Positions 6,827 to 15,877 of a stretch of DNA of 35,130 nucleotides are shown piece by piece. The notes under the pieces were generated by a model that was not told where the DNA came from, searched no databases, and saw only the letters and a list, made by a program, of their open reading frames with translations. Source of the DNA: Actinomadura geliboluensis (lineage in GTDB: Bacteria > Actinomycetota > Actinomycetes > Streptosporangiales > Streptosporangiaceae); NCBI RefSeq assembly GCF_005889745.1, contig NZ_VCKZ01000034.1, forward strand, positions 1-35,130, given 5' to 3'. The translations under genes and the position numbers were made by a program. Position 1 is the stretch's first letter, and each line of letters starts with the position of its first letter.

Positions 6827-8185
6827 TCAGAACTCGAACGACTCGGTGCGGATGTGGCGGCGGCGCACGCCGGCCTGGCGGAGGGCCCGCAGCGCGGCGG
6901 CGGTCATACCGGGCGGCCCGCACAGGTAGACGTCGCGGTGCCGCACGTCGGGCACGATCGATCGCAGCGCGCGTCCGGTCAGCGGGAGCGAGTACTCGGA
7001 CGGCTCGTCCACGAAGTAGTGCACGCGGGCACCGCGTGCGGCGGCGACGGCGTCCAGCTCGCCCCGCAGCGCCAGGTCCTCCGGGCGGCGGGCGAGGTAG
7101 ACGAGGGTGACGTCGCCGGGGAGGGTTTCGAACAGGGTCCGCAGCGGGGTGACGCCGACGCCGCCGGCGAGCAGCAGGGCCCGGTCGTGGTGGGGCCGCG
7201 TGCCGGTGAAGCCGCCGTAGGGGCCCTCCGCCCACACCCGCGTGCCGGGGCGGAGGCGGGCCAGCGCGCGGCTGTGGTCTCCGGCCTCCTTGACGGTGAT
7301 CCGCAGCCGGTGGCCGCGCGGCGGCTCGGACAGCGAGTACGGATTTGCCGCCCACCAGAAACCGGGCGCCAGGAACCGCCAGCGGAAGAACTGCCCCGGC
7401 TCGGCGCGCAGCCTGCCCAGGTCGCGTCCGGTCATGTAGACGGAGACGACGCCCGGCGCCTCGGTGCGGACGGCGGCGACCCGCAGCCCGTGCCGGAGCC
7501 CCCGGATGACCGGTGTGAGGAAGCGGAACCAGACGAGGAGCACGGCGACCCCGATGTACAGCGTGTACCAGGCGCCTCTCGCCCAGGCGTCATCGACGAA
7601 CTGGGCGCCGTTGGCGAGCTGGTGCGAGAACGCCAGGAAGATCGCGAGGTAGGTCGCGAAGTGCAGGTAGTGCCAGGTCTCGTACCGCAGCCTGCGCCGC
7701 GCCGCCCGCGCCGAGGTGATGCCGACGCCGAGGAGCAGGAGGAACCCGGCCGTCCCCTTGAGCATCTCGGGATAGTCGAGGACGACGGTCGCCGTCTGGT
7801 GGACGACGTCCGTGCGGGACGTCACCGCGTACCCCCAGATGATCAGCAGGGCGTGCGCCAGGGCGAGCCAGACGGTGTACCGGCCGCCCATCGCGTGCCA
7901 GCGCGCCAGCCGGTCGGTGCCGACGCCGCGTTCCAGCGCCGGCACCCGCGCCATCAGGGCCAGCAGGACGGCGCATCCGTAGCCCGCGAGCAGGCCGGTG
8001 ACGCGGCCCGCCTCGGTCAGCCAGCCGTCCAGCCCGGTGACCGAGCCGGTGCTCCGCCACCACAGCGCGAGCACCAGGACGGCCCCGGCATAGATCAGGA
8101 CCTGGGGCCAGGAGGACGGGACGCGCCACACCGGCCGCGAAGGCCGGGCGACGGGCCGCTGGACGTCGGGTCTGGTCGTGGTCAT
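6827..8185 (-). CDS. Ferric-reductase-like flavocytochrome with FAD/NAD(P)H domain
   Basis: A 452-residue membrane oxidoreductase. The N-terminal half has about six hydrophobic helices of the ferric reductase transmembrane type, with histidines placed to bind heme (RWHAMGGRYTVWLALAHA and the pair in YETWHYLHFATY plus FSHQL). The C-terminal half is a ferredoxin-reductase module: NPYSLSEPP for FAD, LLLAGGVGVTPLRTLFE for NAD(P)H, and VYLCGPPGM near the end. It should take electrons from cytoplasmic NAD(P)H through FAD and heme across the membrane, probably to the FMN-binding partner encoded downstream. ATG 8185 is preferred; GTG 8194 would add three residues. The gene is divergent from a two-component system, which may regulate it. 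Confidence 0.9.
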   Translation of the reverse strand: MTTTRPDVQRPVARPSRPVWRVPSSWPQVLIYAGAVLVLALWWRSTGSVTGLDGWLTEAGRVTGLLAGYGCAVLLALMARVPALERGVGTDRLARWHAMGGRYTVWLALAHALLIIWGYAVTSRTDVVHQTATVVLDYPEMLKGTAGFLLLLGVGITSARAARRRLRYETWHYLHFATYLAIFLAFSHQLANGAQFVDDAWARGAWYTLYIGVAVLLVWFRFLTPVIRGLRHGLRVAAVRTEAPGVVSVYMTGRDLGRLRAEPGQFFRWRFLAPGFWWAANPYSLSEPPRGHRLRITVKEAGDHSRALARLRPGTRVWAEGPYGGFTGTRPHHDRALLLAGGVGVTPLRTLFETLPGDVTLVYLARRPEDLALRGELDAVAAARGARVHYFVDEPSEYSLPLTGRALRSIVPDVRHRDVYLCGPPGMTAAALRALRQAGVRRRHIRTESFEF

Positions 8186-8209
8186 GCCGGCCACCCTGCC
8201 TACGCAATT

Positions 8210-8273
8210 TCTGAGTTCCCTATGACAGCGCGGGGAAGACCCCCTTTCAGCGCCTTTTCAGAGGAAACTCAGA
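8210..8273. promoter_or_regulatory. Divergent promoter region with direct and inverted repeats
   Basis: Two TTTCAG repeats begin 11 bp apart (8245 and 8256), the one-helical-turn spacing typical of OmpR/PhoB-family regulators. They are flanked by an inverted pair, TCTGAGTTCC (8210-8219) and GGAAACTCAGA (8263-8273). The region separates the flavocytochrome operon from the response-regulator gene. Autoregulation and control of the flavin operon by that regulator is the simplest inference. Confidence 0.45.
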
Positions 8274-8299
8274 GGTGGGAGAGGGACCATGGCGGCACC

Positions 8300-9040
8300 A
8301 TGACACAGGACGAATCCGGGGCCGCGGGCCTGCGCCGGGCGGACGGCACGCCCGTCCGGGTCCTGGTCGTCGACGACGAACCGGACCTCGCCGAGGTGCT
8401 GTCGCGCGTGCTGGCGTCCGAGGGCTGGGCCGTCCGCACCGCCGGCGACGGCGCCGGGGCGGTCGCCGCCGCCCGCGACTTCCGGCCCGACGCGGTCGTG
8501 CTCGACGTGATGCTCCCCGACATCGGCGGCCTCGAGGTGCTGCACCGCCTCCGCGCCGAGGCGCCGGAGGTGTGCGTGCTGTTCCTGACCGCGCGCGACG
8601 CCGTCGAGGACCGCATCGCCGGGATCACCGCGGGCGGCGACGACTACGTGACCAAGCCGTTCAGCCTGGAGGAGGTTCTGGCGCGGCTGCGCGGGCTGCT
8701 GCGCCGCGCCGGCATGGCCCGGCGGACGGAGGCCGCGCGGCTGCTCACCGTCGGCGGCCTCACCCTGGACGAGGACGCCCGCGAGGTGACCCGCGACGGG
8801 CGGCTCGTCGAACTGACCCCCACCGAGTTCGAACTGCTGCGGTTCCTGATGCGCAACCCGCGCCGGGTGCTGTCCAAGGCGCAGATCCTCGACCGCGTCT
8901 GGGACTACGACTTCGGCGGCCAGGCCCACGTCGTCGAGCTGTACATCAGCTACCTGCGCAAGAAGATCGACGCGGGCCGGGAACCGATGATCCACACCGT
9001 CCGCGGCGTCGGGTACGTCCTGCGGCCGGCGGCCCCGTGA
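8300..9040 (+). CDS. OmpR/PhoB-family response regulator
   Basis: A 246-residue two-component response regulator. The receiver domain (about 19-135) has the acidic pair D25/D26 in VVDDEPD, the phospho-accepting Asp at about 69 in VVLDVMLPD, the switch threonine in FLTARD (about 97) and the conserved lysine in YVTKPF (about 119). The C-terminal half (about 145-246) is a winged-helix DNA-binding domain with LTPTEFELLRFLMRNP and VHTVRGVGYVL-like text. The ATG at 8300 follows a GGGAGAGGGA stretch. The stop overlaps the histidine kinase start (GTGA), so the two are co-translated. The likely targets are its own promoter and the divergent flavin-transfer operon; the signal is unknown. Confidence 0.95.
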   Translation: MTQDESGAAGLRRADGTPVRVLVVDDEPDLAEVLSRVLASEGWAVRTAGDGAGAVAAARDFRPDAVVLDVMLPDIGGLEVLHRLRAEAPEVCVLFLTARDAVEDRIAGITAGGDDYVTKPFSLEEVLARLRGLLRRAGMARRTEAARLLTVGGLTLDEDAREVTRDGRLVELTPTEFELLRFLMRNPRRVLSKAQILDRVWDYDFGGQAHVVELYISYLRKKIDAGREPMIHTVRGVGYVLRPAAP

Positions 9041-10461
9041 GGGGCCCGCGCACGCTGCGGGCCCGGCTCACCGCCGGGCTGGTCGTCCTGCTCGCGCTGA
9101 GCTGCCTCGCCGTCGGGATCGCCACCGCGGCGGCGCTCGACCGGTTCCTCGTCGGCCGGCTGGACGAGCAGCTGGCCGCGTCCGGCGGCAGGTTCCCGGC
9201 GAGCCTGGAGCACGAGCGGCGCCCGGACGCCGACAACGGCCCCGACACCCGCGGGCAGGCGCCGGGGACCTTCGGCGCGCGGCTGTTCGGGGGCTCGGTG
9301 ACACAGGCCGTGGTCGTCCGCGGCGACGCCGTCGAGCCGGTTCCGCTCACCGCCGCCGACCGGCGCGCCCTGGCCGCCCTCCCGCCCGGCGGCCGCAGCA
9401 GGTCGCTGTCCCTGTCGGCGCTGGAGGAGTACCGGGTGGCGGCGGTGCGCGGCGACGACGGCGACGTGCTGGTCACCGGGCTGCCGCTGCATCCCGCAGA
9501 GGAGACCCTGCACCGGCTGGTCCTGGTCGAGGCCGCCGTCTTCGCGGCCGTGCTCGCCGCCGCCGGGATCGCGGCGGCGGCCTGGGTGCGGCTCGCGCTG
9601 CGTCCGCTGCGCCGGGTCGCGGCCACCGCGTCCCGGGTGACCGAGCTGCCGCTGGCCAGCGGCGAGGTGGCGATGCCGGAGCGGGTCCCCGACACCGACC
9701 CCCGCACCGAGGTCGGCCAGGTCGGTGCGGCGCTGAACCGGATGCTCGGCCACGTCGAGACCGCGCTGGCGCGCAGGCACGCGAGCGAGGAGCGGCTGCG
9801 CCGGTTCGCCGCCGACGCCAGCCACGAGCTCCGCACGCCCGTCGCCGCCATCCGCGGGCACGCCGAGCTGGCGCTGCGCACGTCCGAGCCCGTCCCGGCG
9901 GACGTGCGGCACGCGCTCGGACGCATCGAGGCCGAGTCGGTGCGCATGTCCGAACTGGTCGACGACCTGCTCCTGCTCGCGCGCCTGGACGCCGGCCGCC
10001 CGCTCGAAGCCCGTCCGGTCGACCTCACCCGCCTCGTCCTGGACGCCACCGCCGACGCCCGCGCCGCCGGCCCGGACCACCGCTGGGAGTTGGTGCTCCC
10101 CGAGGAACCGGTGACCGTCACCGGCGACGACCGGCGCCTCCACCAGCTGATCGCCAACCTGCTCGCCAACGCCCGCACCCACACGCCGCCCGGCACCCAC
10201 GTCACCGTCCGGCTCGCGGTGCGCGGCGAGAGCGTCGTCCTCGACGTGGAGGACGACGGCCCCGGCATCCCGCCCGACCTGCGGGACGAGATCTTCGACC
10301 GGTTCGTCCGCGCCGACCCCGGCCGCGCCCGCACCGCGGGCGGCACGGGCCTGGGGCTGGCGATCGTCCAGGCGGTGGCCGTCGCGCACGGCGGACGCGC
10401 CGAACTCGCCGACGCCGGCCACACGGTCTTCCGCGTCACACTCCCGGCCGCGGGCCGGTGA
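9037..10461 (+). CDS. Sensor histidine kinase (HAMP-HisKA-HATPase)
   Basis: A 474-residue membrane sensor kinase starting at a GTG that overlaps the regulator's stop codon. A first helix (about 10-32) and a second (about 163-186) enclose an extracytoplasmic sensor region of about 130 residues with no recognised domain. A HAMP linker follows, then the dimerisation and phosphotransfer box FAADASHELRTPV with the phospho-accepting His at about 263. The catalytic domain shows the N box LIANLLANARTHTP (about 371-384), G1 DDGPGIPPDL (about 406-415) and G2 GGTGLGLAIV. This is the usual architecture for the partner of an OmpR-type regulator. The stimulus is not evident; a redox or metal cue is possible from the divergent genes. 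Confidence 0.95.
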   Translation: MRGPRTLRARLTAGLVVLLALSCLAVGIATAAALDRFLVGRLDEQLAASGGRFPASLEHERRPDADNGPDTRGQAPGTFGARLFGGSVTQAVVVRGDAVEPVPLTAADRRALAALPPGGRSRSLSLSALEEYRVAAVRGDDGDVLVTGLPLHPAEETLHRLVLVEAAVFAAVLAAAGIAAAAWVRLALRPLRRVAATASRVTELPLASGEVAMPERVPDTDPRTEVGQVGAALNRMLGHVETALARRHASEERLRRFAADASHELRTPVAAIRGHAELALRTSEPVPADVRHALGRIEAESVRMSELVDDLLLLARLDAGRPLEARPVDLTRLVLDATADARAAGPDHRWELVLPEEPVTVTGDDRRLHQLIANLLANARTHTPPGTHVTVRLAVRGESVVLDVEDDGPGIPPDLRDEIFDRFVRADPGRARTAGGTGLGLAIVQAVAVAHGGRAELADAGHTVFRVTLPAAGR

Positions 10462-10475
10462 GCGGAGCCGGCCGA

Positions 10476-10489
10476 AGGACCATCGTCCC
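10476..10489 (+). promoter_or_regulatory. DosR/DevR-like box upstream of the P2 ATPase region
   Basis: AGGACCATCGTCCC matches 11 of 14 positions of the DosR core and is a near-perfect inverted repeat (GGAC..GTCC). It lies 57 bp before the small frame starting at 10547 and 272 bp before the ATPase start. The first distance resembles those at the USP genes, suggesting the transcript begins ahead of the small frame. Confidence 0.4.
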
Positions 10490-10546
10490 GGCCGCCGGTG
10501 ACCTTGGAGCGCTGACCCGCGACCCGCCCCGCCGGACGCTGGAGAC

Positions 10547-10758
10547 ATGAACAAGGTCGCCGAGCGTCGGCAGCGCGTGGACGTGGCGAGCCTCGAACCG
10601 CTGCTGCGGCCCCGGGCGAGCGATTCGACGGGGATCTGAAGGGCATGTTCGTCCAGGCCATGGCGGATCAGGGCGTCGAAGTGCCGCGCGGCGCCGTCCA
10701 GGACGAGGTGTGCGGAACAGTGGTGGTCTTCGCTCCCGACCCGCGACGTCACCGCTGA
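10547..10758 (+). pseudogene. Small gene apparently broken by a single frameshift
   Basis: Two overlapping short frames are visible. The first starts at ATG 10547 and reads 30 residues (MNKVAERRQRVDVASLEPLL and onward) to a TGA at 10637. The second is open in another frame up to TGA 10756 and includes ERFDGDLKGMFVQAMADQG and VCGTVVVFAPDP. Adding one base in the CCCC tract at 10610-10613 would join them into one 70-residue protein. The final TGA is only three bases before the ATPase ATG, which itself lacks a good ribosome site, so coupled translation would be expected. The product is not recognised. It could be a decayed gene, a sequencing indel or simple chance; confidence is low. Confidence 0.3.
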
Positions 10759-10761
10759 GCC

Positions 10762-13452
10762 ATGCCCGCCAGACGACACCACGCGGGCACCGCGACCGGC
10801 CAGGCCGAGCCGAGCGCCGATCCGCGGGAACCCCTGCCGCTGCTGCGCAGGGAACTGGGCACCGGAGACCGGGGCCTGTCCGCGCGCGAGGCGGCCCGGC
10901 GGCTGGCGGTCTACGGGCCCAACCAGGTGCGGCGCCGGGAGAAGCGGTCCCTGGTGCGGCTGCTGACGGGCCAGCTCGCCCATCCGCTGGCGCTGCTGCT
11001 GTGGGGCGCCGGCGCGCTGGCGTTCATCGCCGGGATGGCGGTGCTGGGCTGGGCGATCCTCGCGGTCATCCTGATCAACGCCGTCTTCGCGCTGCTGCAG
11101 GAGCACCAGGCCGAACGCGCGGTGGAGGCGCTGGCGGCCTACCTGCCCGAGCAGGCCCACGTCGTCCGGGACGGACGGAGGCAGGCCGTCGAGGCCGCCG
11201 GGCTGGTGCCGGGCGACCTGATCGTGCTGGCGGAGGGCGACAAGATCCCCGCCGACGCGCGGCTGACCGACGGGGCGGTGGAGGTCGACCTGTCGATGCT
11301 GACCGGCGAGTCGGCGCCGGTGGAGCGGGTCGCCGCTCCCGCGCGGGAGGGCGCCCCGCTGCTGCGCGAACCGAACCTGGTGTTCTCCGGGACGACCTGC
11401 ACCGGCGGCGAGGCGCGGGCGATCGTCTTCGCGACCGGCGGGCACACCGAACTCGGCCGCATCGCCGCCCTCAGCCAGCGCGCGCCCCGCCGCGACAGCC
11501 CGCTGGAGGTGCAGGTCAAGAAGGTCGCCTGGCTGATCGCGGCGGTCGCGGTCGGCATGGGCGCGGTGTTCCTGCTGATCGGCGCGCTGGTCGGGCTGCC
11601 GCTCAGGGACGCGCTGATGTTCGCCATCGGCCTGCTGGTCGCCAACGTCCCCGAAGGGCTCCTGCCGACCATCACGCTCGCGCTGGCGGTCGGCGTCCGC
11701 GTCCTGGCGAAGCAGGGCGCGGTCGTCAAGCGGCTCAGCGCGGTGGAGACGCTCGGCTCCACCAACGTCATCTGCACCGACAAGACCGGCACCCTGACCC
11801 AGAACCGGATGCGCCTCCAGGCCCACTGGACCCCGGAGACCGGGATCGTCACCACCGCGGCTCCGCCCCCGGCGCTCGCGGAGGCGATGACCGAATGCAC
11901 CACGGTCTCCGTCGCCGAGAGCGGCGGCCTGCAGGGCGACCCGACCGAGATCGCCCTGGTCGAGGGGGCCGGGACCGACGCCGCCGCGCTGCCGGCCGCC
12001 CGCGACGACCGGCGCCGCGCGATCTTCCGGTTCGACGCGCGGCTGCGGCTGATGTCCACGGTCGGGCAGCACGGCGACCGCCTCACCGTCTACGTCAAGG
12101 GCGCGCCCGAAGCCGTCCTGGCCCGCACCACCGGAGCCGACCGCGCCACGGTCATGGCCATCGTGGACGACCTCGCGCGGCGGGGGCTGCGGGTGCTGGC
12201 GGTCGCCGTCCGGGAGCTGCCGCCCGGCGGGGAGGTGCCCGAGCGCCGGGAGGAGGCCGAGACCGGGCTGCGCCTCCTCGGCCTGGTCGGACTGTACGAT
12301 CCGCCGCGCCCGCAGGTCGCCGACGCCGTCCGCCGCTGCCACGACGCCGGGCTGCGCGTCCACATCGTGACCGGCGACAACGGCGCCACGGCCGCCGCCG
12401 TCGCCGCCGAGGTCGGCATCGGCGTCCCGCGCCTGCGGGTCGTCGCCGAATCCGAGGAGGTCCACGACGACGCGCTCGACGAGCTGCTGACCGGCGACGC
12501 CGAGATCGTCTTCGCCCGCTCGTCCCCGGAGACCAAGCTGAAGGTCGCCGACGCGCTGCGCGCCCACGGCCGGGTGGTGGCGATGACCGGGGACGGCGCC
12601 AACGACGCGCCGGCCCTGCACCAGGCCCACATCGGCGTGGCGATGGGACGTTCGGGCACCGACGTGGCCCGCGAGGCGTCCACCATGGTGCTGACCGACG
12701 ACAACTTCGCGACCATCGTCACCGCGATCGAATCCGGGCGCCGCGTCTACGACAACGTCCGCAAGTTCATCCTGTACATCTTCGCGCACGCCGTCCCGGA
12801 GATCGTGCCGTTCCTGGTGTTCGCGCTGAGCGGCGGCCTGGTGCCCCTCCCGCTCACCGTCCTGCAGATCCTCGCGATCGACCTCGGCACCGAGACGCTG
12901 CCCGCGCTCGCGCTCGGCCGCGAACCCGCCGAGCCCGGCATCATGAACCGCCCGCCGCGCCCGTCCTCCCAGGGCGTCATCTCCCGCGACATGCTGATCC
13001 GCGCCTGGGGCTACCTGGGCCTGGTCTCCGCCGCCCTGGTCATGCTCGTGTTCTTCTACGTCCTGTGGCGCGCCGGCTGGCACCCCGGCGATCCCACCGG
13101 CAAGGGCGCCGCCCTGCACCACGCCTACCTGACCGCCACGACGGCGACGTTCGCGGGCCTGGTCACGTGCCAGATCGGCACCGCCATGGCCGCCCGCACC
13201 GACCACGCGTCCCTCCGCGAGGTCGGCCTCGCCAGCAACCCGCTCCTGCTCGCCGGCATCGCCTTCGAGGTGCTGTTCGCCGCCGCCCTGATCTACCTGC
13301 CGCCGCTGCAGGACCTGTTCGGCACCGCCGCCCTGCCCTGGGACGTCCTGGCGATCATCGCCGTGTTCCCGCTCATCGTCTGGGGCACCGACGAGCTCCG
13401 CCGCTGGAACCGCCGCCGGGCCGGCCGGCAGGCCCGCCCCGGCGAAGCGTGA
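10762..13452 (+). CDS. P2-type cation-transporting ATPase (CtpF / Na,K-ATPase-like)
   Basis: An 896-residue P-type ATPase pumping a cation across the membrane. Motifs in order: TGES (181-184) in the actuator domain, [11 protein letters not shown] in helix M4 (about 293-303), the phosphorylation site [12 protein letters not shown] with Asp340, KGAP in the nucleotide domain, and [12 protein letters not shown] (about 608-619) at the hinge. Helices M5-M6 read [11 protein letters not shown] and [18 protein letters not shown], closer to Na,K/H,K-ATPases than to SERCA. Compared with Na,K-ATPase, the M6 Asp808 position is Glu and the M5 Ser775-Asn776 pair is His-Ala. In Mycobacterium tuberculosis the P2 ATPase CtpF belongs to the DosR regulon beside a USP gene, which fits this setting. 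The ion (calcium, sodium or other) is not determined. Confidence 0.92.
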   Translation: MPARRHHAGTATGQAEPSADPREPLPLLRRELGTGDRGLSAREAARRLAVYGPNQVRRREKRSLVRLLTGQLAHPLALLLWGAGALAFIAGMAVLGWAILAVILINAVFALLQEHQAERAVEALAAYLPEQAHVVRDGRRQAVEAAGLVPGDLIVLAEGDKIPADARLTDGAVEVDLSMLTGESAPVERVAAPAREGAPLLREPNLVFSGTTCTGGEARAIVFATGGHTELGRIAALSQRAPRRDSPLEVQVKKVAWLIAAVAVGMGAVFLLIGALVGLPLRDALMFAIGLLVANVPEGLLPTITLALAVGVRVLAKQGAVVKRLSAVETLGSTNVICTDKTGTLTQNRMRLQAHWTPETGIVTTAAPPPALAEAMTECTTVSVAESGGLQGDPTEIALVEGAGTDAAALPAARDDRRRAIFRFDARLRLMSTVGQHGDRLTVYVKGAPEAVLARTTGADRATVMAIVDDLARRGLRVLAVAVRELPPGGEVPERREEAETGLRLLGLVGLYDPPRPQVADAVRRCHDAGLRVHIVTGDNGATAAAVAAEVGIGVPRLRVVAESEEVHDDALDELLTGDAEIVFARSSPETKLKVADALRAHGRVVAMTGDGANDAPALHQAHIGVAMGRSGTDVAREASTMVLTDDNFATIVTAIESGRRVYDNVRKFILYIFAHAVPEIVPFLVFALSGGLVPLPLTVLQILAIDLGTETLPALALGREPAEPGIMNRPPRPSSQGVISRDMLIRAWGYLGLVSAALVMLVFFYVLWRAGWHPGDPTGKGAALHHAYLTATTATFAGLVTCQIGTAMAARTDHASLREVGLASNPLLLAGIAFEVLFAAALIYLPPLQDLFGTAALPWDVLAIIAVFPLIVWGTDELRRWNRRRAGRQARPGEA

Positions 13453-13464
13453 CGGTTCGGTGCG

Positions 13465-15777
13465 TCAGGGCCGGGAGGCGTCGTGGACGTCGGCGAGGAC
13501 GAAGTAGTTCTCCTCCTCCTGCGCGAAATGCAGCCGCAGGACCGCGTACAGCTCCTGGACGGTCCGGCGCAGATCCGCCACCGGCTCGCCCGCGGCGGGC
13601 GCGGCGCGCAGCTCCGTGATGAGGGCGCCGATGCGGCGCGTCAGCTCGGCGATCTCGGTATGGCCGCGGCTCATCGCCCCGGTGGGGTCGGCGCCGCCGA
13701 GAGCCTTCGCGACCGCCGGGTAGAGCAGCCGCTCATCCTTGCGCTCATGTTCGGCGAGGTCGGTCAGGAAGCCCGTCAGCGCGTCGAACGCGTCGTCGCG
13801 CTCCCGCCCCTCGGACGCCGCGATCGTGTCCGCCAGGACGGGCAGCCGGTCGATGCGCGGCCACAGGGCCCGGTGCTCCTCGTCCAGCCGCCGGACGAGC
13901 TCGGCGGCGTCGCCGCGCAGCCGCGGCTCCCGGTCGCGCCCCGGGCCGAGCGCGCGCAGCGCGGCGAGGATCGCGGCCACGTCGATGCCCTCCTGGAGCA
14001 GCGCGCCCGCCGCCGGGGCCAGCAGGCCGAACGCCGCGGCGACCATCGCGGCCAGCGACAGCCCCATGCCGACGACCACGCTCTGCCGCGCGACCGACCG
14101 GGTGCGCCGCGCGATCGCGAGCGTCTCGGCCAGCCGCTCCAGCCGGTCCACCGTGATCACCACGTCCGCCGCCTCCGACGACGCCGTGGCGCCCCGGGCG
14201 CCGAGCGCGACGCCGACCCCGGCCGCGGCCAGCGCGGGCGCGTCGTTGACCCCGTCCCCGACCATCACGGTCGCCGCCCGCTCGCTCTCCGCGCGGGCGA
14301 CGCCCACCTTCTCCGCGGGAGTGAGGCCGGAGTGCACGGTGTCCGCGCCGATCAGCCGGCCGATCGAGTCCGCGACGTCCGCGCGATCGCCGGTCACCAT
14401 CACGGTGCGCTCGATGCCGGCCCGGCGCAGCAGGCGGAAGGTGCGCGGCGCGTCCGGGCGGATCCGGTCGCGCAGCAGCAGGACGGCCGCGACCCGCCCG
14501 TCCACCCCGACGAACACGGTGATCGCGCCGTGCGCGGCGGCCCGGCGGCGTACCCGCTCCAACCAGGCCGGGTCGGCTTCACCGGCCCAGCTCGCCTTCC
14601 CGACGCTCACCCGACGGCCGCCCACAACGCCGCGCACGCCCTGCCCGGCGGTCTCGGCGACGTCCGACGGCGCGTCGAGCGGCAGCCCGCGTTCACGAGC
14701 GCCCCGCACGATCGCCGAGGCCAGCACGTGCGGCGACACCTGGTCGAGCGAGGCCGCCAGGGCCAGCGGATCACCGGCGGGCGCCGGACGGGCGGGGACG
14801 ACCTCGGCGAGCGCGGGATGCCCGGTGGTGACGGTGCCGGTCTTGTCGAACAGCAGCACCCGCGCCCCGGCGAGCCGCTCCAGCGCGCTCCCGCCCTTCA
14901 CCACCACGCCCCGCCGCGCGCAGCGCGACAGGCCGGACACGAACGCGATCGGCGCGGCCAGGATCAGCGGGCAGGGCGTCGCCACGACCAGCACCGCCAC
15001 GGCCCGCACCGGATCCCCGGCGGCCAGCCACGCCGCCCCGGCCACTGCCAGCGTCACCGGGATGAACAGGGCCGAGTACCGGTCGGCGAGCCGCACGAAC
15101 GGCGCGCTCTCCGCCGCGGCCTCCTCGGTCAGCCGGACGATCCCCGCGTAGGTGCTGGAGGCCGCGTCGTTCGTCGCGCGGAGCTCGAAGGGCCGCCCCG
15201 AATTGACGGCGCCGCTGCGCACCTCGCCGCCCGCCGGATGCTCCACCGGCAGCGCCTCGCCGGTGAGCGTGGACTCGTCCAGGACGGCCGTCCCGCCCTC
15301 CACGAGCCCGTCAACCGGCACCACCTCGCCCGCGCGGACCAGCAGCCGGTCGCCGGGACGCACCTCGGCGACGTCGATCGTGTCCAGGCCGCCGCCGTCC
15401 GTCCGGCGGTGCGCGACGCGGGGCGCGAGCGACAGCAGCGCACCCAGGTCGCGGCGGGCCCGCCGCCCCGCGCGGTCCTCCAGCAGCCGCCCGCCGGTCA
15501 GCATCACCGCGATCACCGCACCGGCGAGGGCCTCGCCGACCGCGATCGTCCCCGCCAGCGCGAGGACCGCGATCACATCGCTGCCGAACCTGCGGTGCAG
15601 CAGCCCGGCCACCACCCACCAGACCGCCGGGACGAGTGCCAGCACCGTCACCAGCAGCCAGATCAGGTCGCCGGCGGGAGCCCCGGCCGTCCAGCGGACG
15701 GCGGCGCCCGCCACCAGCCCGCCACCGGCCAGCGCGAAGAGCACCTCGGGGCCGTGCCGCGCGAGCCCAGTCCGCAT
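13465..15777 (-). CDS. P1B-5-type metal ATPase with C-terminal hemerythrin domain
   Basis: A 770-residue P-type ATPase for transition metals. It lacks an N-terminal metal-binding domain. It has LTGEALP in the actuator domain, the membrane metal site TPCPL (267-271), DKTGT with catalytic Asp311, TGDR, GDGVNDAP (507-514) and QEGID (595-599) in the last helix. TPCPL plus QExxD is the signature of the P1B-5 subgroup, whose studied members handle nickel and iron. Residues about 625-770 form a hemerythrin-like domain with His635, HERKDE (His677), GHTEI (His706) and HFAQEE (His750), suited to a di-iron, oxygen-responsive centre. P1B-5/hemerythrin fusions are known, for example in Acidothermus. The usual HP pair of the nucleotide domain reads SPHVLA. 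ATG 15777 has GAGG at good spacing; GTG 15795 is an alternative. It ends 12 bp from the convergent P2 ATPase. Confidence 0.93.
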   Translation of the reverse strand: MRTGLARHGPEVLFALAGGGLVAGAAVRWTAGAPAGDLIWLLVTVLALVPAVWWVVAGLLHRRFGSDVIAVLALAGTIAVGEALAGAVIAVMLTGGRLLEDRAGRRARRDLGALLSLAPRVAHRRTDGGGLDTIDVAEVRPGDRLLVRAGEVVPVDGLVEGGTAVLDESTLTGEALPVEHPAGGEVRSGAVNSGRPFELRATNDAASSTYAGIVRLTEEAAAESAPFVRLADRYSALFIPVTLAVAGAAWLAAGDPVRAVAVLVVATPCPLILAAPIAFVSGLSRCARRGVVVKGGSALERLAGARVLLFDKTGTVTTGHPALAEVVPARPAPAGDPLALAASLDQVSPHVLASAIVRGARERGLPLDAPSDVAETAGQGVRGVVGGRRVSVGKASWAGEADPAWLERVRRRAAAHGAITVFVGVDGRVAAVLLLRDRIRPDAPRTFRLLRRAGIERTVMVTGDRADVADSIGRLIGADTVHSGLTPAEKVGVARAESERAATVMVGDGVNDAPALAAAGVGVALGARGATASSEAADVVITVDRLERLAETLAIARRTRSVARQSVVVGMGLSLAAMVAAAFGLLAPAAGALLQEGIDVAAILAALRALGPGRDREPRLRGDAAELVRRLDEEHRALWPRIDRLPVLADTIAASEGRERDDAFDALTGFLTDLAEHERKDERLLYPAVAKALGGADPTGAMSRGHTEIAELTRRIGALITELRAAPAAGEPVADLRRTVQELYAVLRLHFAQEEENYFVLADVHDASRP

Positions 15778-15877
15778 GTCCACCTCGATGTCCACCTCGC
15801 CGTTCCGTCGAAGCCCAGAACCTTCATGCTTCCCACCCAGGGCCGCGGCTCCCAGGGACGGGCGACTCTTCGGGACA

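Noticed and set aside
8950..13206. A 1418-codon open frame on the reverse strand
   Set aside because: It lies opposite the histidine kinase and P2 ATPase, which have all their motifs. Its translation is low-complexity Gly/Asp/Arg/Val/Gln text typical of antisense frames in high-GC DNA.
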